A program made the translations under genes and the position numbers. A stretch of DNA of 64,000 nt from Paraburkholderia xenovorans LB400 (GTDB taxonomy: Bacteria; Pseudomonadota; Gammaproteobacteria; Burkholderiales; Burkholderiaceae). Within the stretch, counting starts at the first letter, position 1. Every line of letters begins with the position of its first letter. The stretch covers positions 2,666,001-2,730,000 of the forward strand of contig NC_007952.1 of assembly GCF_000013645.1 (NCBI RefSeq), read 5' to 3'. Under the pieces are notes generated by a model that was not told the DNA's origin, did not search any database, and saw only the letters and a list, made by a program, of their open reading frames with translations. Positions 25,314 to 33,956 of this stretch are shown here, in pieces.

Positions 25314-25919
25314 ATGAAAAAAATTGTCGTGATCGGCGCCACCGGCACGCTGGGCCAGGCGGTGAGCGCCGAACTGAAGGCGCGTCACGAAGTGATCGAA
25401 GTGGGCGCGACACGCGGCCAGTATCACGTCGACAGTACCGACCCGGCGAGCGTCGAACGGCTATTTCGCGAGATCGGCAAAGTGGACGGCATCGTCACCG
25501 CAACCGGCAAGGTGCATTTCGGTCCGCTGCCCGACATGAGCGTCGAACAGTTCTGGGTCGGCCTGCGCGACAAGCTGATGGGACAAATCAACGTGGTGCT
25601 CGCGGCCCAGCAATACGTGAACGACGGCGGCTCGTTCACGCTGACGAGCGGCATCATCGGCGACGAGCCGATTCTGCAAGGCGCGAGCGCGACCACCGTC
25701 AATCTGGCGCTCGAAGGTTTCGTGCGCGGCGCGGCGATCGAATTACCGCGCGGCATTCGCATCAACGTAGTGAGCCCGACCGTGCTCACCGAAGCGATGG
25801 ACGCTTATGCGCCCTACTTCCGCGGCTTCGAGCCGGTGACGGCTCAGCGTGCGGCAATGGCTTATCTGCGCAGCGTGGAAGGCGCGCAAACCGGCCGCGT
25901 ATATCGCGTGGGTTATTGA
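25314..25919 (+). CDS. Atypical short-chain dehydrogenase without the Tyr-x3-Lys motif
   Basis: This 201-residue Rossmann protein has the nucleotide loop GATGTLG at residues 8-14 and the SDR strand GSFTLTSG with the usual Ser at about 112. Where Tyr-x3-Lys should follow it reads GASATTVNLALEGF, so Tyr is absent and Asn stands at the Lys position. The substrate-loop region INVVSPTVLTEAM is present. A small group of SDR proteins shows this change; they may bind NAD(P) without classical catalysis or use another base. It is a single gene. Confidence 0.82.
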   Translation: MKKIVVIGATGTLGQAVSAELKARHEVIEVGATRGQYHVDSTDPASVERLFREIGKVDGIVTATGKVHFGPLPDMSVEQFWVGLRDKLMGQINVVLAAQQYVNDGGSFTLTSGIIGDEPILQGASATTVNLALEGFVRGAAIELPRGIRINVVSPTVLTEAMDAYAPYFRGFEPVTAQRAAMAYLRSVEGAQTGRVYRVGY

Positions 25920-25963
25920 TCGACAAGGATTCGCGCTCCGCGGCGGCGACAGGGTGCGCGTGT

Positions 25964-26409
25964 TCATGCTGCCTGCGCTTCGTAGACGAACGTGCGCGAC
26001 GGCAGCACGCGCAGGCTGATTCGCTCGCCCTCTTCGAATTCTCCGCCGATGCGCCCAGATATCACCGAACGCGGTCTTCACACGCAGCAACGAATCGCGG
26101 CGACCGTATTCGACGGCGCTCACCAACGCGTCGAACGCATTCGACGCACCGGGCGCGGCGCGCTCCATATCTCGGGACGCAGCGCGACGCTCACGCGTTT
26201 GCTGTTGACGCCGGCTATCGGCGCGCCGATCAGACGCAGCCGTTTGCACTCACCAATACGCCTTCGCCCTGCGTGCCTTCGAACTCGAATTCGGCCACGT
26301 TGCGATAGCCCATGAAACGCGCATTTCGATCCGCGGCTTCGTATCGAGGTTCGACAGAGGCTCGTCCATCAGAATCAGGTCTGAGCGCCAACCTGTCTGA
26401 AACAGTCAT
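25964..26409 (-). pseudogene. Remnant of a sugar ABC transporter ATPase (MalK/UgpC type)
   Basis: Reading frames shift several times on the minus strand, but family pieces remain in order. Walker B and D-loop LILMDEPLSNLDTKPRIEMR lies at about 26327-26386, TOBE-like FMGYRNVAEFEFEG near 26290-26320, VSAVEYGRRDSLLRVK near 26085-26135, and the C-terminal GERISLRVLPSRTFVYEA ends at 25964. The N-terminal half with Walker A is missing. An apparently good ribosome site and ATG at 26407-26409 lead into the broken frame. The neighbouring SMP-30 lactonase suggests a lost sugar uptake operon. Confidence 0.75.
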
Positions 26410-26647
26410 TGCGTCTCCTCGCTTCATGGTATGGAAATTTGCCGGCCGGATGCGCTGCGGGCGGGGTCTTTCCATCAACGGAACATAGCGAAGTACGACG
26501 GCTGATGCCAACCAAATGCTCGCGGCGGCTCCCGGCTTCAGAAAGCCGCGATTTTCAGTGTCAACCTTGCCGTCGAATGGTTTGCGCGCCGCATCCAAAG
26601 GCAAACCCAGTGCCGGGCAGGACCTCCTACGACCGCTTGTCAGGCAG

Positions 26648-27586
26648 CTAGCCGCCCTGCACGCCTTGCGTGTTCACATACAGCGAATAGAGCCCGTGGC
26701 TTGCCGCCATGAACAGCCGGTTGCGATGCCGCCCGCCGAAGCACACATTCGCGCAGCGCTCAGGCAACGCGATGTGGCCGAGCGGCTCGCCTTGCGGCGT
26801 GAAGACGCGCACGCCGTCGAGCTCGTCGGTGCCCATGCCCCAGCCGCACCACAAATTGCCCTGCACGTCGACGCGAAAGCCGTCCGGCGTGCCTGGGCCG
26901 GCGTCGATCAGCACACGGTTGTTCGCCAGCGCGGTGCCGTTGCCGCCCACATCGAACGCGCGAATCTTGCGCGGCTCGCCACGCGATTCGACGATGTACA
27001 GAACCGACTCGTCCGGCGAAAACGCCAGGCCGTTGGGTCCCAGCACGTCGTCGGCAACGACGCTGACTTCGCCGCTCTGACTGTCGACCCGATACACGCA
27101 TGCCGGTAGTTCGGACTCCTGCTGCTTGCCTTCATAGAAGCCGTCGATACCGAAGGTCGGGTCGCTGAACCAGATCGAGCCGTCCGATTTCACGACCACG
27201 TCGTTCGGCGAATTGAAGCGCTTGCCGCGATAATGGTCGGCCAGCACGGTGATCGAGCCGTCGTATTCGGTGCGTGTGACGCGGCGTGTCAGATGCTCGC
27301 AACTGACGAGGTGCCCCTGGCGATCACGCGTATGGCCATTCGCATTGTTCGACGACTGGCGAAACGTCGATACCGTGCCACCCGGCTCATCCCACCGCAG
27401 GATGCGGTCGTTCGGAATGTCGCTCCACAGCAGATAACGGCCGTCGCCGAACCAGACCGGGCCCTCGGACCAGCGCGCGCCCTGATACAGACACTCGACG
27501 GACGCCGAGGCGAGGATCAACGGCTTGAAGCGCGGATCGAACACGCGGATGGAAGGGTCGGGATAGCGTCGGCTGTTGTCGATCAT
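26648..27586 (-). CDS. SMP-30/gluconolactonase-family lactonase
   Basis: This 312-residue beta-propeller hydrolase opens sugar lactones with one divalent metal. Visible family marks are WSEGPVWFGDGRYLLWSDIP (metal Glu in SEGP), FNSPNDVVVKSDGSIWFSDP (Asn of PND), GPNGLAFSPDESVLY and PDGFRVDVQGNLWCGW (Asp of PDG). Cytoplasmic, no signal peptide. Beside a decayed sugar ABC ATPase, it is probably a survivor of a sugar oxidation operon. The start at 27586 gives normal length. Confidence 0.9.
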   Translation of the reverse strand: MIDNSRRYPDPSIRVFDPRFKPLILASASVECLYQGARWSEGPVWFGDGRYLLWSDIPNDRILRWDEPGGTVSTFRQSSNNANGHTRDRQGHLVSCEHLTRRVTRTEYDGSITVLADHYRGKRFNSPNDVVVKSDGSIWFSDPTFGIDGFYEGKQQESELPACVYRVDSQSGEVSVVADDVLGPNGLAFSPDESVLYIVESRGEPRKIRAFDVGGNGTALANNRVLIDAGPGTPDGFRVDVQGNLWCGWGMGTDELDGVRVFTPQGEPLGHIALPERCANVCFGGRHRNRLFMAASHGLYSLYVNTQGVQGG

Positions 27587-28306
27587 GCTGGCGGTTCAAA
27601 ATATGGGTTTGCCTGCGCGAATTCGTACTCCAGCGAGCAGCGCCCGCGCGGCCTGGCTGATCTTCGCACGATGCCCGGGTGGCGTCGAACGTGTAGTCGC
27701 GCCGGCGTGGCGCGCTGGCTGCGGCACTGCCATGATGGCAACTCACTGCCGCGGCCCGGGAATCCACTCACGGACATCACCAGGAACGTGAGATGGCGTG
27801 GGGCGCTCAAGGTAGCACCCGGCTGGAAATGTTGTCAAACAACCGGGACCCGCGCGCGCCGTGCGAATTCTTCGCACTGTTGTTAAGTTCTCAGGCTACC
27901 GACCGTCGCTTTTGTATGACAATAGAGGCTGCCGGCAACATTCATGCTGCGTAAACTGGCGGCGCCCACAATAGTTTTCGGCAATTAGTGGAATTGTGAC
28001 CAATATTTTGGCAAGGCTCGCCAATTAGAACGGTTTCACAATAATGCTGCCAATGACTGGTATCAAAAGGTAGCGACGAGAAAATTGCCGCATTCGCGAC
28101 CGGCAGCTGTTAATCCGATAGGAAAATCCAGACCAAAAAAACAGTCCATTTATCGCAAAGCGGCAGCCGTAGTCGGTTTGCCAGAGTCATTTCTGACTTT
28201 GCGAAATAAATTTTGGTGATAGATTGTACAGACGGAAAACCACCGGACGGAATGCCGACCGCAATTAACCGCAACAGGATGTTTGCGAGCCTGAGAGAGT
28301 AAAAAA
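27587..28306. other. 720-bp intergenic region upstream of braR
   Basis: No convincing gene. The right two thirds are clearly AT-richer. A dyad TTGGC-7 bp-GCCAA lies at 28008-28024 and the heptamer CAATTAG occurs twice nearby (about 27980-28030). The region must hold the braR promoter. Long open frames here lack homology and ribosome sites. Confidence 0.45.
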
Positions 28307-29035
28307 TTGCCGCTACATTTTATCGAGCAGATGGCACCGCTACTGAACGCCGCCGACGAAGCGGAATGGTTCGGTACAATCGCGGGCCTCGTCGAGACAT
28401 GGGGCTTCGAGAAGCTGTTGATCGCGATGCTGCCGCGCCCGACCATCCGCCTCGAAGACGCGTATGTGCGCAGCACGTACTCGCCCATCTGGCGCCGTAC
28501 TTACGACGAGCAGGGACTGGTTCACATCGATCCCACGGTCTCGCACTGCGCGACGCGCGCCACCCCGCTAATCTGGTCGCCGGACATTTTCACCACTGCG
28601 CCCCAGCAATCCATGTACGAAGAAGCGCGCGCGCACGGATTGCGCGCCGGCGTGACACTGCCGATTCATGGGCCGAACCAGGAAGCCGGCATGATGTGCT
28701 TCGTCAATGACAGCAATCCCAACGACGAATTCTGGCAGCATATCAACGTGGCATTGCCGAATCTGGTATTACTGCGCGATCTGGTAATCGATACCAGCCA
28801 GCGGCATTTGAATACGCACGCTCAGACCTTGTTGCCCAAATTGACGCCGCGTGAGCGCGAATGCCTGAAATGGACCGCACGCGGCAAATCCACCTGGGAA
28901 ATCTCCCACATCCTGAACTGTTCGGAAGCCGTGGTGAACTTCCACATGAAGAACATCAGGACCAAATTCGGTGTGAATTCGCGGCGTGCGGCAGCCGTGA
29001 TTGCAACCCAGCTCGGGCTTATTGACCCGGGTTGA
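28307..29035 (+). CDS. braR: LuxR-family quorum-sensing regulator (BraR-like)
   Basis: This 242-residue protein has an N-terminal autoinducer-binding domain (about residues 15-160; conserved YxxxW/D-type residues around TYSPIWRRTYDEQGLVHIDPTV, in parts, and APQQSMYEEARAHGLRAG) and a C-terminal GerE HTH (KLTPRERECLKWTARGKST to MKNIRTKFGVNSRRAA, about 178-235). It should bind an acyl-homoserine lactone and activate genes with lux boxes. A TTG start at 28307 is preceded by GAGAGAG; ATG 28331 is the alternative. The order LuxR, RsaL, LuxI matches the Paraburkholderia BraI/R system. Confidence 0.88.
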   Translation: MPLHFIEQMAPLLNAADEAEWFGTIAGLVETWGFEKLLIAMLPRPTIRLEDAYVRSTYSPIWRRTYDEQGLVHIDPTVSHCATRATPLIWSPDIFTTAPQQSMYEEARAHGLRAGVTLPIHGPNQEAGMMCFVNDSNPNDEFWQHINVALPNLVLLRDLVIDTSQRHLNTHAQTLLPKLTPRERECLKWTARGKSTWEISHILNCSEAVVNFHMKNIRTKFGVNSRRAAAVIATQLGLIDPG

Positions 29036-29336
29036 GCAAGGCGGCGGCGTCGCGGCTGTACAGCACTCGCTCGGCGCGGCCCAGATCGGCGTCGGAAACG
29101 GTTTTGGTGAAGTACAGGCCGAGCAGGATCGCGACCGGCGCCGGAATTTCGGCACCCGACTCGAAACGGCTGCCACGCGACTGCGTCACGCCGAAGCGGG
29201 CCCAGAAGCGGCGCTGGCTCTCTTTTTTCTTTTTACGGTATGCAATGATCAGAACGCGATCCACCGCAGTGGAAGGCTCCGCCGGGCGCGCCTGCAGGCC
29301 GGTTTGCGGTTGCCAATGATTTTCGAGAAGTTCCAT
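29019..29336 (-). CDS. rsaL: RsaL-like HTH repressor of the acyl-HSL synthase gene
   Basis: This 105-residue protein has a central helix-turn-helix (ESQRRFWARFGVTQSRGSRF..G, about residues 38-62, Xre/HTH_3 type). It sits between luxR and luxI genes and reads opposite to both, exactly where rsaL lies in LasI/R- and BraI/R-type loci. RsaL proteins bind the luxI promoter and cap signal production. Its 3' end overlaps the braR end by 17 bp (convergent). The KKKK stretch before the HTH may aid DNA binding. Confidence 0.82.
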   Translation of the reverse strand: MELLENHWQPQTGLQARPAEPSTAVDRVLIIAYRKKKKESQRRFWARFGVTQSRGSRFESGAEIPAPVAILLGLYFTKTVSDADLGRAERVLYSRDAAALLNPGQ

Positions 29337-29401
29337 TTTCGTGTCCTGTCGGTTGAGGGCAGTGCTTGTCTCGAATTCTGCTTTACCCGATAAGCATGCA
29401 C

Positions 29402-29421
29402 ACCTATCCAGGTAGGTAGGT
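29402..29421 (+). promoter_or_regulatory. lux/las-type box in the rsaL-braI promoter region
   Basis: The 20-bp sequence ACCTATCCAGGTAGGTAGGT fits CT-N12-AG with strong dyad symmetry (7 of 10 positions mirror). It is 68 bp before the braI ATG and 65 bp from the rsaL start, so LuxR-type activation of one or both genes is likely. Confidence 0.78.
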
Positions 29422-29488
29422 GGCGGAACGATTCAAAATGCATAAGTTTTCTTGCGTATTGGGTACCCAACACGTTCAGGAGAACGTC

Positions 29489-30082
29489 ATGCAAACAGCA
29501 ATCCGGATTGGAATGCGTCAGGAATTCAACAACGCGGACATTAACGAGATGTATCGGCTGAGAGCCCGGGTTTTTCACGGGCGGCTCGGGTGGGACATTC
29601 CGACCATCGCCGGCATGGAGATCGACGGCTACGATGCGCTCGGACCGCACTACATGCTGATCCAGGGCGACGACGGGCAGGTGCGCGGCTGTTGGCGCCT
29701 GATGCCGACCGAAGGCCCGAACATGCTGAAGGACACTTTCCCGCAGTTGCTGCACGGCGCGGCGGCGCCGGTTGGGCGGCACATCTGGGAATTGAGCCGC
29801 TTCGCGATCGAAACCGGCGGCGAAGAGCAGTCGTTCGGCTTCGCGGACCTGACGATGCAGGCCATTCACGAGCTGGTGACGTTCGCCGACCGGATGGGCA
29901 TCACGCGTTACGTCACGGTGACCACCACGCCGATCGAGCGGCTGCTGCGCAAGACCGGTATCGAGATCAGCCGGCTCGGGTCGCCGTTGCAGATCGGCGT
30001 TGAACGGGCCGTGGCGCTGGACATCGCGGTGAGCCCGAAGACTCGTACCGCGCTGTTCGGACCGATGGCCGCTGCCGCGTAA
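29489..30082 (+). CDS. braI: Acyl-homoserine-lactone synthase (LuxI family, BraI-like)
   Basis: This 197-residue enzyme makes an acyl-HSL from SAM and acyl-ACP. Conserved LuxI residues are visible: R-x2-F-x4-W in RARVFHGRLGWDIP, D-x-D/E-x2-D in EIDGYDALG, and the R-x2-P-T/E region CWRLMPTEGPNML and WELSRFAIE. BraI enzymes of Paraburkholderia make long-chain 3-oxo-HSLs, but chain length cannot be read from sequence by eye. ATG 29489 has CAGGAGAAC before it. Under a lux box and probably repressed by RsaL. Confidence 0.92.
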   Translation: MQTAIRIGMRQEFNNADINEMYRLRARVFHGRLGWDIPTIAGMEIDGYDALGPHYMLIQGDDGQVRGCWRLMPTEGPNMLKDTFPQLLHGAAAPVGRHIWELSRFAIETGGEEQSFGFADLTMQAIHELVTFADRMGITRYVTVTTTPIERLLRKTGIEISRLGSPLQIGVERAVALDIAVSPKTRTALFGPMAAAA

Positions 30083-30106
30083 CCGCTGCCTCGCCGTCTT
30101 GTTTCG

Positions 30107-30137
30107 CCGCCCGTTCGCAGCCGCGAGCGGGCGGTTT
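30107..30137 (+). terminator. Strong hairpin after braI, likely terminator
   Basis: CCGCCCG (30107-30113) pairs with CGGGCGG (30128-30134), with an additional inner CGC/GCG pairing. Only three T follow, so termination may be partial. Confidence 0.5.
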
Positions 30138-30426
30138 GACTGTCGTGCCAGGGTCGCGCCGACCAGCAGTGGCCATGACGCTTCGTTCCGGGCGCGCAGC
30201 GCCGGGGCGCGGAAGACACAGCACCCGAACATTCGCTCGGGCGCGTTCGCGAGATGCGCTCGATCATCGGCGGGCCAGAGCAGCTTGTCTGAGTCGGCTC
30301 CGAGTGTAAGGCAAACCCGGCGCTGGCCTGATGACGGATAGGCTTGCCGAATTGGAGCAAAGCCGCTCATGCTTGCTGCCCGGCGCTTATCGGGCAAGAT
30401 GCTCTACCGCGAAATTTGACAGGAAC

Positions 30427-30440
30427 TTGATTTACATCCA
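30427..30440 (+). promoter_or_regulatory. FNR/ANR-like box upstream of the universal stress gene
   Basis: TTGAT-TTAC-ATCCA matches TTGAT-N4-ATCAA at 9 of 10 defined positions. It is about 109 bp before the usp ATG. The FNR-type regulator gene lies just downstream, so low-oxygen induction is likely. Confidence 0.65.
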
Positions 30441-30548
30441 AGTTGAGCGAATGTTGTTCAGCGAACATTTATGCATGCATTGCCAATAAAGTGTGCCCAG
30501 CCATTCGAAACGGCGGCGGCATCCAGTTTTTTCAGACGCGGAGTTGAA

Positions 30549-31016
30549 ATGTACACACGCATCCTTGTAGCGGTAGACGGCAGCAATACCTCGCGCCGTG
30601 CGTTCGAAGCAGCGCTTGCGCTCGCCAAATCCAACGGCGCGGTCCTGCAACCGTTCTATGTCGTCGAGAACACGCCGCTCTATTTCGAAGCGCCCGGCTA
30701 CGATCCGTCGGTATTGCGCAACCGCCTCGTCGAGGAAGGCAAGGAACTCGGCGCCGAATTCGCCAAGGCCATGCTCGACCAGGGCGTGAAGGGCGAACTC
30801 GCGATAGGCGAGGCATCGTCGCTCGACGACGTTTCGGCGGTGGTGCTCAAGGCCGCAGCCGATTTCAAGGCCGACCTGCTGGTCATGGGCACGCACGGAC
30901 GGCGCGGCGTACAGCGTCTGATCCTCGGCAGTGTCGCCGAGCGCTGCGTGCGGCAGGCGAGCTTGCCCGTGCTCCTCGTACCGTCCGCCGCAGCGAAGAC
31001 CGGCGACGCGGACTGA
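30549..31016 (+). CDS. Universal stress protein (UspA family)
   Basis: This 155-residue protein has a single Usp domain. The ATP-binding pattern G-x2-G-x9-G-(S/T) is present as GTHGRRGVQRLILGSVAE at about residues 113-130, after VAVDGSN at the N-terminus. Usp proteins of the ATP-binding class help survival under anoxia, energy loss or stationary phase. An FNR-like box upstream and an FNR-like gene downstream suggest induction when oxygen is low. Confidence 0.92.
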   Translation: MYTRILVAVDGSNTSRRAFEAALALAKSNGAVLQPFYVVENTPLYFEAPGYDPSVLRNRLVEEGKELGAEFAKAMLDQGVKGELAIGEASSLDDVSAVVLKAAADFKADLLVMGTHGRRGVQRLILGSVAERCVRQASLPVLLVPSAAAKTGDAD

Positions 31017-31150
31017 ACGCATCGGCGCACACAGTGCGTGCTGCGTGTTCGCCGCCCGTGCGCCGGATCTGTAAAGCGCGACATGCCGTAAAAGCGCGAG
31101 CAGGTCCGGTCTGCTCGCCATGAACAGCAGTTCAACCCGAATCACCGCCA

Positions 31151-31164
31151 GCGATATCGATCAA
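31151..31164 (-). promoter_or_regulatory. FNR-like half-conserved box upstream of the fnr-like gene
   Basis: On the minus strand TTGAT-CGAT-ATCGC matches the FNR consensus at 8 of 10 positions. It is about 93 bp before the regulator ATG, which could allow autoregulation. Confidence 0.45.
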
Positions 31165-31256
31165 GATACCTAACTGCTCGACGCGTCATTTTGTCGCTAA
31201 GCGGGCGGTGTGGCCGGTGGGACAATCCCTCATTACCTGACCATTGGCTGCAGAAC

Positions 31257-32060
31257 ATGCTCACTCCTACTGCTGTTACGCGCACCGACGGAACCCCCGA
31301 ATCCGCCACATCCGTTGCAAATGCACTGCCGGCACGCGGCGGCCGCCGTGCGGCGTCGTCACGGGCAAGCACGCGCACCGCTGCCCGCTGTTCGAGTTGC
31401 GCCATGCGGCAACTGTGCATGCCTCATGGCCTGTCGCCCGACGAACTGGGCAAGCTCGAAACGCTCATTTGCTCCGCGCGCTCCGTGCCGCGCGGCGAAG
31501 CGCTGTATCGCAGCGGCGACCGCTTCGACAATATTTACGCAGTGCGTTCCGGTTCGATGAAAACCGTCATGGCGCACCGTGGCGGCCGTGAGCAGGTCAC
31601 GGGTCTGCGCCTGGCCGGCGAAGCGCTCGGCCTCGACGGCATCAGCGATGACCTGCACGCCTGCAGCGCCGTCGCGCTCGAAGACAGCACCGTGTGCATC
31701 GTGCCCTACACCGCACTCAAGTCGCTGTGCCGCGAAATCGGTTCGATGCAGGAGCGCATGCATAAGCTGCTGGGCGAGCAGATCGTTCGGGAAGCCGCGC
31801 AGATGATGGTGCTCGGCTCGCTCTCGGCAGACGAACGGGTCGCGGCATTCCTGCTCGACGTGTCGGAGCGCAATGCACAGCGAGGGTATTCGTCCGCGGA
31901 ATTCAACCTGCGCATGACCCGCGAAGACATGGGCAGCTACCTCGGCATGACGCTTGAAACCGTGAGCCGCACCCTGTCAAGATTTCAAAAGCGCGGCCTG
32001 ATCGACACACAGGGCAAGCATATCCGGATCGTCGATCTGGAAGGCTTGCGGCAAGTCTAG
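31257..32060 (+). CDS. fnr: Crp/FNR-family oxygen-sensing regulator
   Basis: This 267-residue protein has the FNR iron-sulfur cysteines: C45-x2-C48-x5-C54 plus C136, the set used to hold an oxygen-labile [4Fe-4S] cluster. A cNMP-like effector domain (about residues 60-175) is followed by a Crp-type HTH (about 190-260; TREDMGSYLGMTLETVSRTL with the E-x2-S-R recognition helix specific for TTGAT sites). It has a 40-residue polar N-terminal extension before the first Cys. ATG 31257 is chosen, as upstream in-frame residues look non-coding. It probably controls usp and other low-oxygen genes. Confidence 0.9.
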   Translation: MLTPTAVTRTDGTPESATSVANALPARGGRRAASSRASTRTAARCSSCAMRQLCMPHGLSPDELGKLETLICSARSVPRGEALYRSGDRFDNIYAVRSGSMKTVMAHRGGREQVTGLRLAGEALGLDGISDDLHACSAVALEDSTVCIVPYTALKSLCREIGSMQERMHKLLGEQIVREAAQMMVLGSLSADERVAAFLLDVSERNAQRGYSSAEFNLRMTREDMGSYLGMTLETVSRTLSRFQKRGLIDTQGKHIRIVDLEGLRQV

Positions 32061-32181
32061 ACCGCCGGCGGGCGCGCCGCCGGCGCCGCCCGCCCATCTT
32101 TTTTGACGCGCTTTCGTCTTGGCATGGCTCCTGCGAGCGGGTACAGTCTTTAGTCCCGTCCCCCGCAAGGAGACCCGGCGA

Positions 32182-33525
32182 ATGAATCGCGACCCCGCCC
32201 CGCATCACCCGCTCGTCCAGCGCCTGATCGAAGCGCGTCAAGTGACCGACGCCCTGTTTTCCATCGTCAAACCCGAGTTTCTGTATGAGCGGCCGATCCG
32301 CGAACGCCACCGGATCGTGTTTTACATCGGCCATCTGGAAGCTTTCGACCGTAATCTTTTCGATCAGCGCCTGTGCGACCTGCCTGCGTTCGATCCGGAT
32401 CTGGATCGGCTTTTTGCGTTCGGCATCGACCCTGTGGATGGTGGTTTTCCAACCGACCAACCCGGCGACTGGCCGTCGCTCGACATCGTTCGCGGCTACG
32501 CGCAGCGCGCGCGCGAGCAGATCGACCGCGAGCTCGACGCGCTGACGCAGGCTGCGCAACTCGGCCGCGGCGGCGCGCGAGCCGAGGCCTCCGGGCAATT
32601 GCTGAACGTCGCAATCGAGCATCGGTTAATGCATGCCGAAACGCTGGCGTACATGCTGCATCAGTTGCCTCTCGCGGAAAAAGTCACCGAACTGCGCGAG
32701 CCCGTCGTGACGCGCGCCGGACCACGCGACGCGTTGTCGTCGATGGTCAGCGTGCCGGCGGGTACGGCCGTTCTCGGCATGTCGCGTGACGCCGGCCGCT
32801 TCGGTTGGGACAACGAGTTCGGCGAAATGCATGTGGACGTGCCCGCTTTCGAGATCGATCGCTACATGGTGACGAACGGCGTGTTTCGCGAGTTCATCGA
32901 GGCAGGCGGTTATCGCGAGCCGAAGTGGTGGTCGGAGAAGGATTGGGCCTGGAGGGAGGCCGGGCATATCGAGCATCCCGCCTGCTGGTCGCGGCGCGGC
33001 GCACGCAGCACAGACGGCAAAGACAATGAAAGCAGCGCATGGACGCTGCGCACCATGTTCGACGAAGTCCCGCTGCCGCTCGACTGGCCCGCCTACGTAA
33101 GTCACGCCGAAGCCAGCGCCTACGCGCGCTGGGCCGGCAAAGCGCTACCCACCGAGGCGCAATGGCAACGTGCGGCACACGGCGCACCGCACGCCGTGTC
33201 GGGTAATTTCGATTTTCGGAGCTGGAACCCCCAACCAGTGGACGCGTTTCCGGAAAACGTCAGCGCGTTCGGCGTGGAAGGTCAATTCGGCAATGGCTGG
33301 GAGTGGACCTCGACGGTATTCGACGCGCTGCCCGGCTTCGAAGCCTTTGAATTCTATCCCGGCTATTCCGCCAACTTTTTCGACGGCCAGCATTATGTGA
33401 TCAAAGGCGGTTCGGCGCGCACCGCGCAGTGCATGTTGCGGCCGGCTTTCCGAAACTGGTTTCAGCCGCATTACCAGTATGTGTATGCGGGATTTCGGTG
33501 TGTGAAGGACCCGACTGTCCAGTAA
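32182..33525 (+). CDS. EgtB/SenA-like nonheme iron sulfoxide (or selenoxide) synthase family protein
   Basis: This 447-residue protein has an N-terminal DinB-like four-helix domain with the three iron-binding His (His51 in YIGHLEAFD, His147 and His151 in EHRLMHAETL) and a C-terminal FGE-sulfatase (SUMF1) domain from about residue 195 (VPAGTAVLGMSRD to GFRCVKDP, including GNGWEWTSTVFD). Such enzymes join cysteine, gamma-Glu-Cys or a selenosugar to hercynine in ergothioneine, ovothiol or selenoneine synthesis. No egtD methyltransferase, senB or senC gene is in the window. AAGGAG lies about 10 nt before the ATG. Confidence 0.86.
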   Translation: MNRDPAPHHPLVQRLIEARQVTDALFSIVKPEFLYERPIRERHRIVFYIGHLEAFDRNLFDQRLCDLPAFDPDLDRLFAFGIDPVDGGFPTDQPGDWPSLDIVRGYAQRAREQIDRELDALTQAAQLGRGGARAEASGQLLNVAIEHRLMHAETLAYMLHQLPLAEKVTELREPVVTRAGPRDALSSMVSVPAGTAVLGMSRDAGRFGWDNEFGEMHVDVPAFEIDRYMVTNGVFREFIEAGGYREPKWWSEKDWAWREAGHIEHPACWSRRGARSTDGKDNESSAWTLRTMFDEVPLPLDWPAYVSHAEASAYARWAGKALPTEAQWQRAAHGAPHAVSGNFDFRSWNPQPVDAFPENVSAFGVEGQFGNGWEWTSTVFDALPGFEAFEFYPGYSANFFDGQHYVIKGGSARTAQCMLRPAFRNWFQPHYQYVYAGFRCVKDPTVQ

Positions 33526-33575
33526 GACCCGCTCACACCCGAATGGCACCCATCTGCGCGAAGCGAGTCACGCAG

Positions 33576-33911
33576 TCACTTTGCCTGACTCGCGACCGGG
33601 ACCCACTGGTCGAACTGCGTCTTGTTCTGGGTCTTCCAGTCAGCCTCGACCATTTTGTGATCGACCATCCGGATACCGGGATTCGTGAAGCGGATGAGCG
33701 GCGGCATGGCTGCAATGACCACGGCGACCTCTCCCGGCACGGTGCCGACGCCGGCATGAAGATCGGGAACGGGGCACCGCGTGCAGTGCGTCGATGTTTG
33801 CTTCGAGCAGCTTCTGTATCGGCCACTTGATGCCCCCCCATTCGCCCACGCACAAGCTTTTGTACGCGGCCACCCAAGTGTATCTATTCTGTCGCTCGTA
33901 CGATCTGTCAT
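33576..33911 (-). pseudogene. Frameshifted remnant of an unidentified gene
   Basis: On the minus strand three frames each carry a protein-like piece in order: YTWVAAYKSLCVGEWGG and WPIQKLLEANIDALHAV (about 33795-33890), then GAPFPIFMPASA, then a clean 60-residue end (PGEVAVVIAAMPPLIRFTNP, MVEADWKTQNKTQFDQWVPV) stopping at 33576. Two frameshifts near G/C runs at about 33725-33790 would be needed. It resembles no family I can name. It could also be chance, so confidence is low. Confidence 0.35.
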
Positions 33912-33956
33912 CGGTTGCGTTCCACCGATCGCACACTCTTACGGAGCTTAGAAAGC

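Noticed and set aside
27233..27886. 217-codon plus-strand frame opposite SMP-30
   Set aside because: Mostly antisense to the lactonase gene, no ribosome site and no family match.
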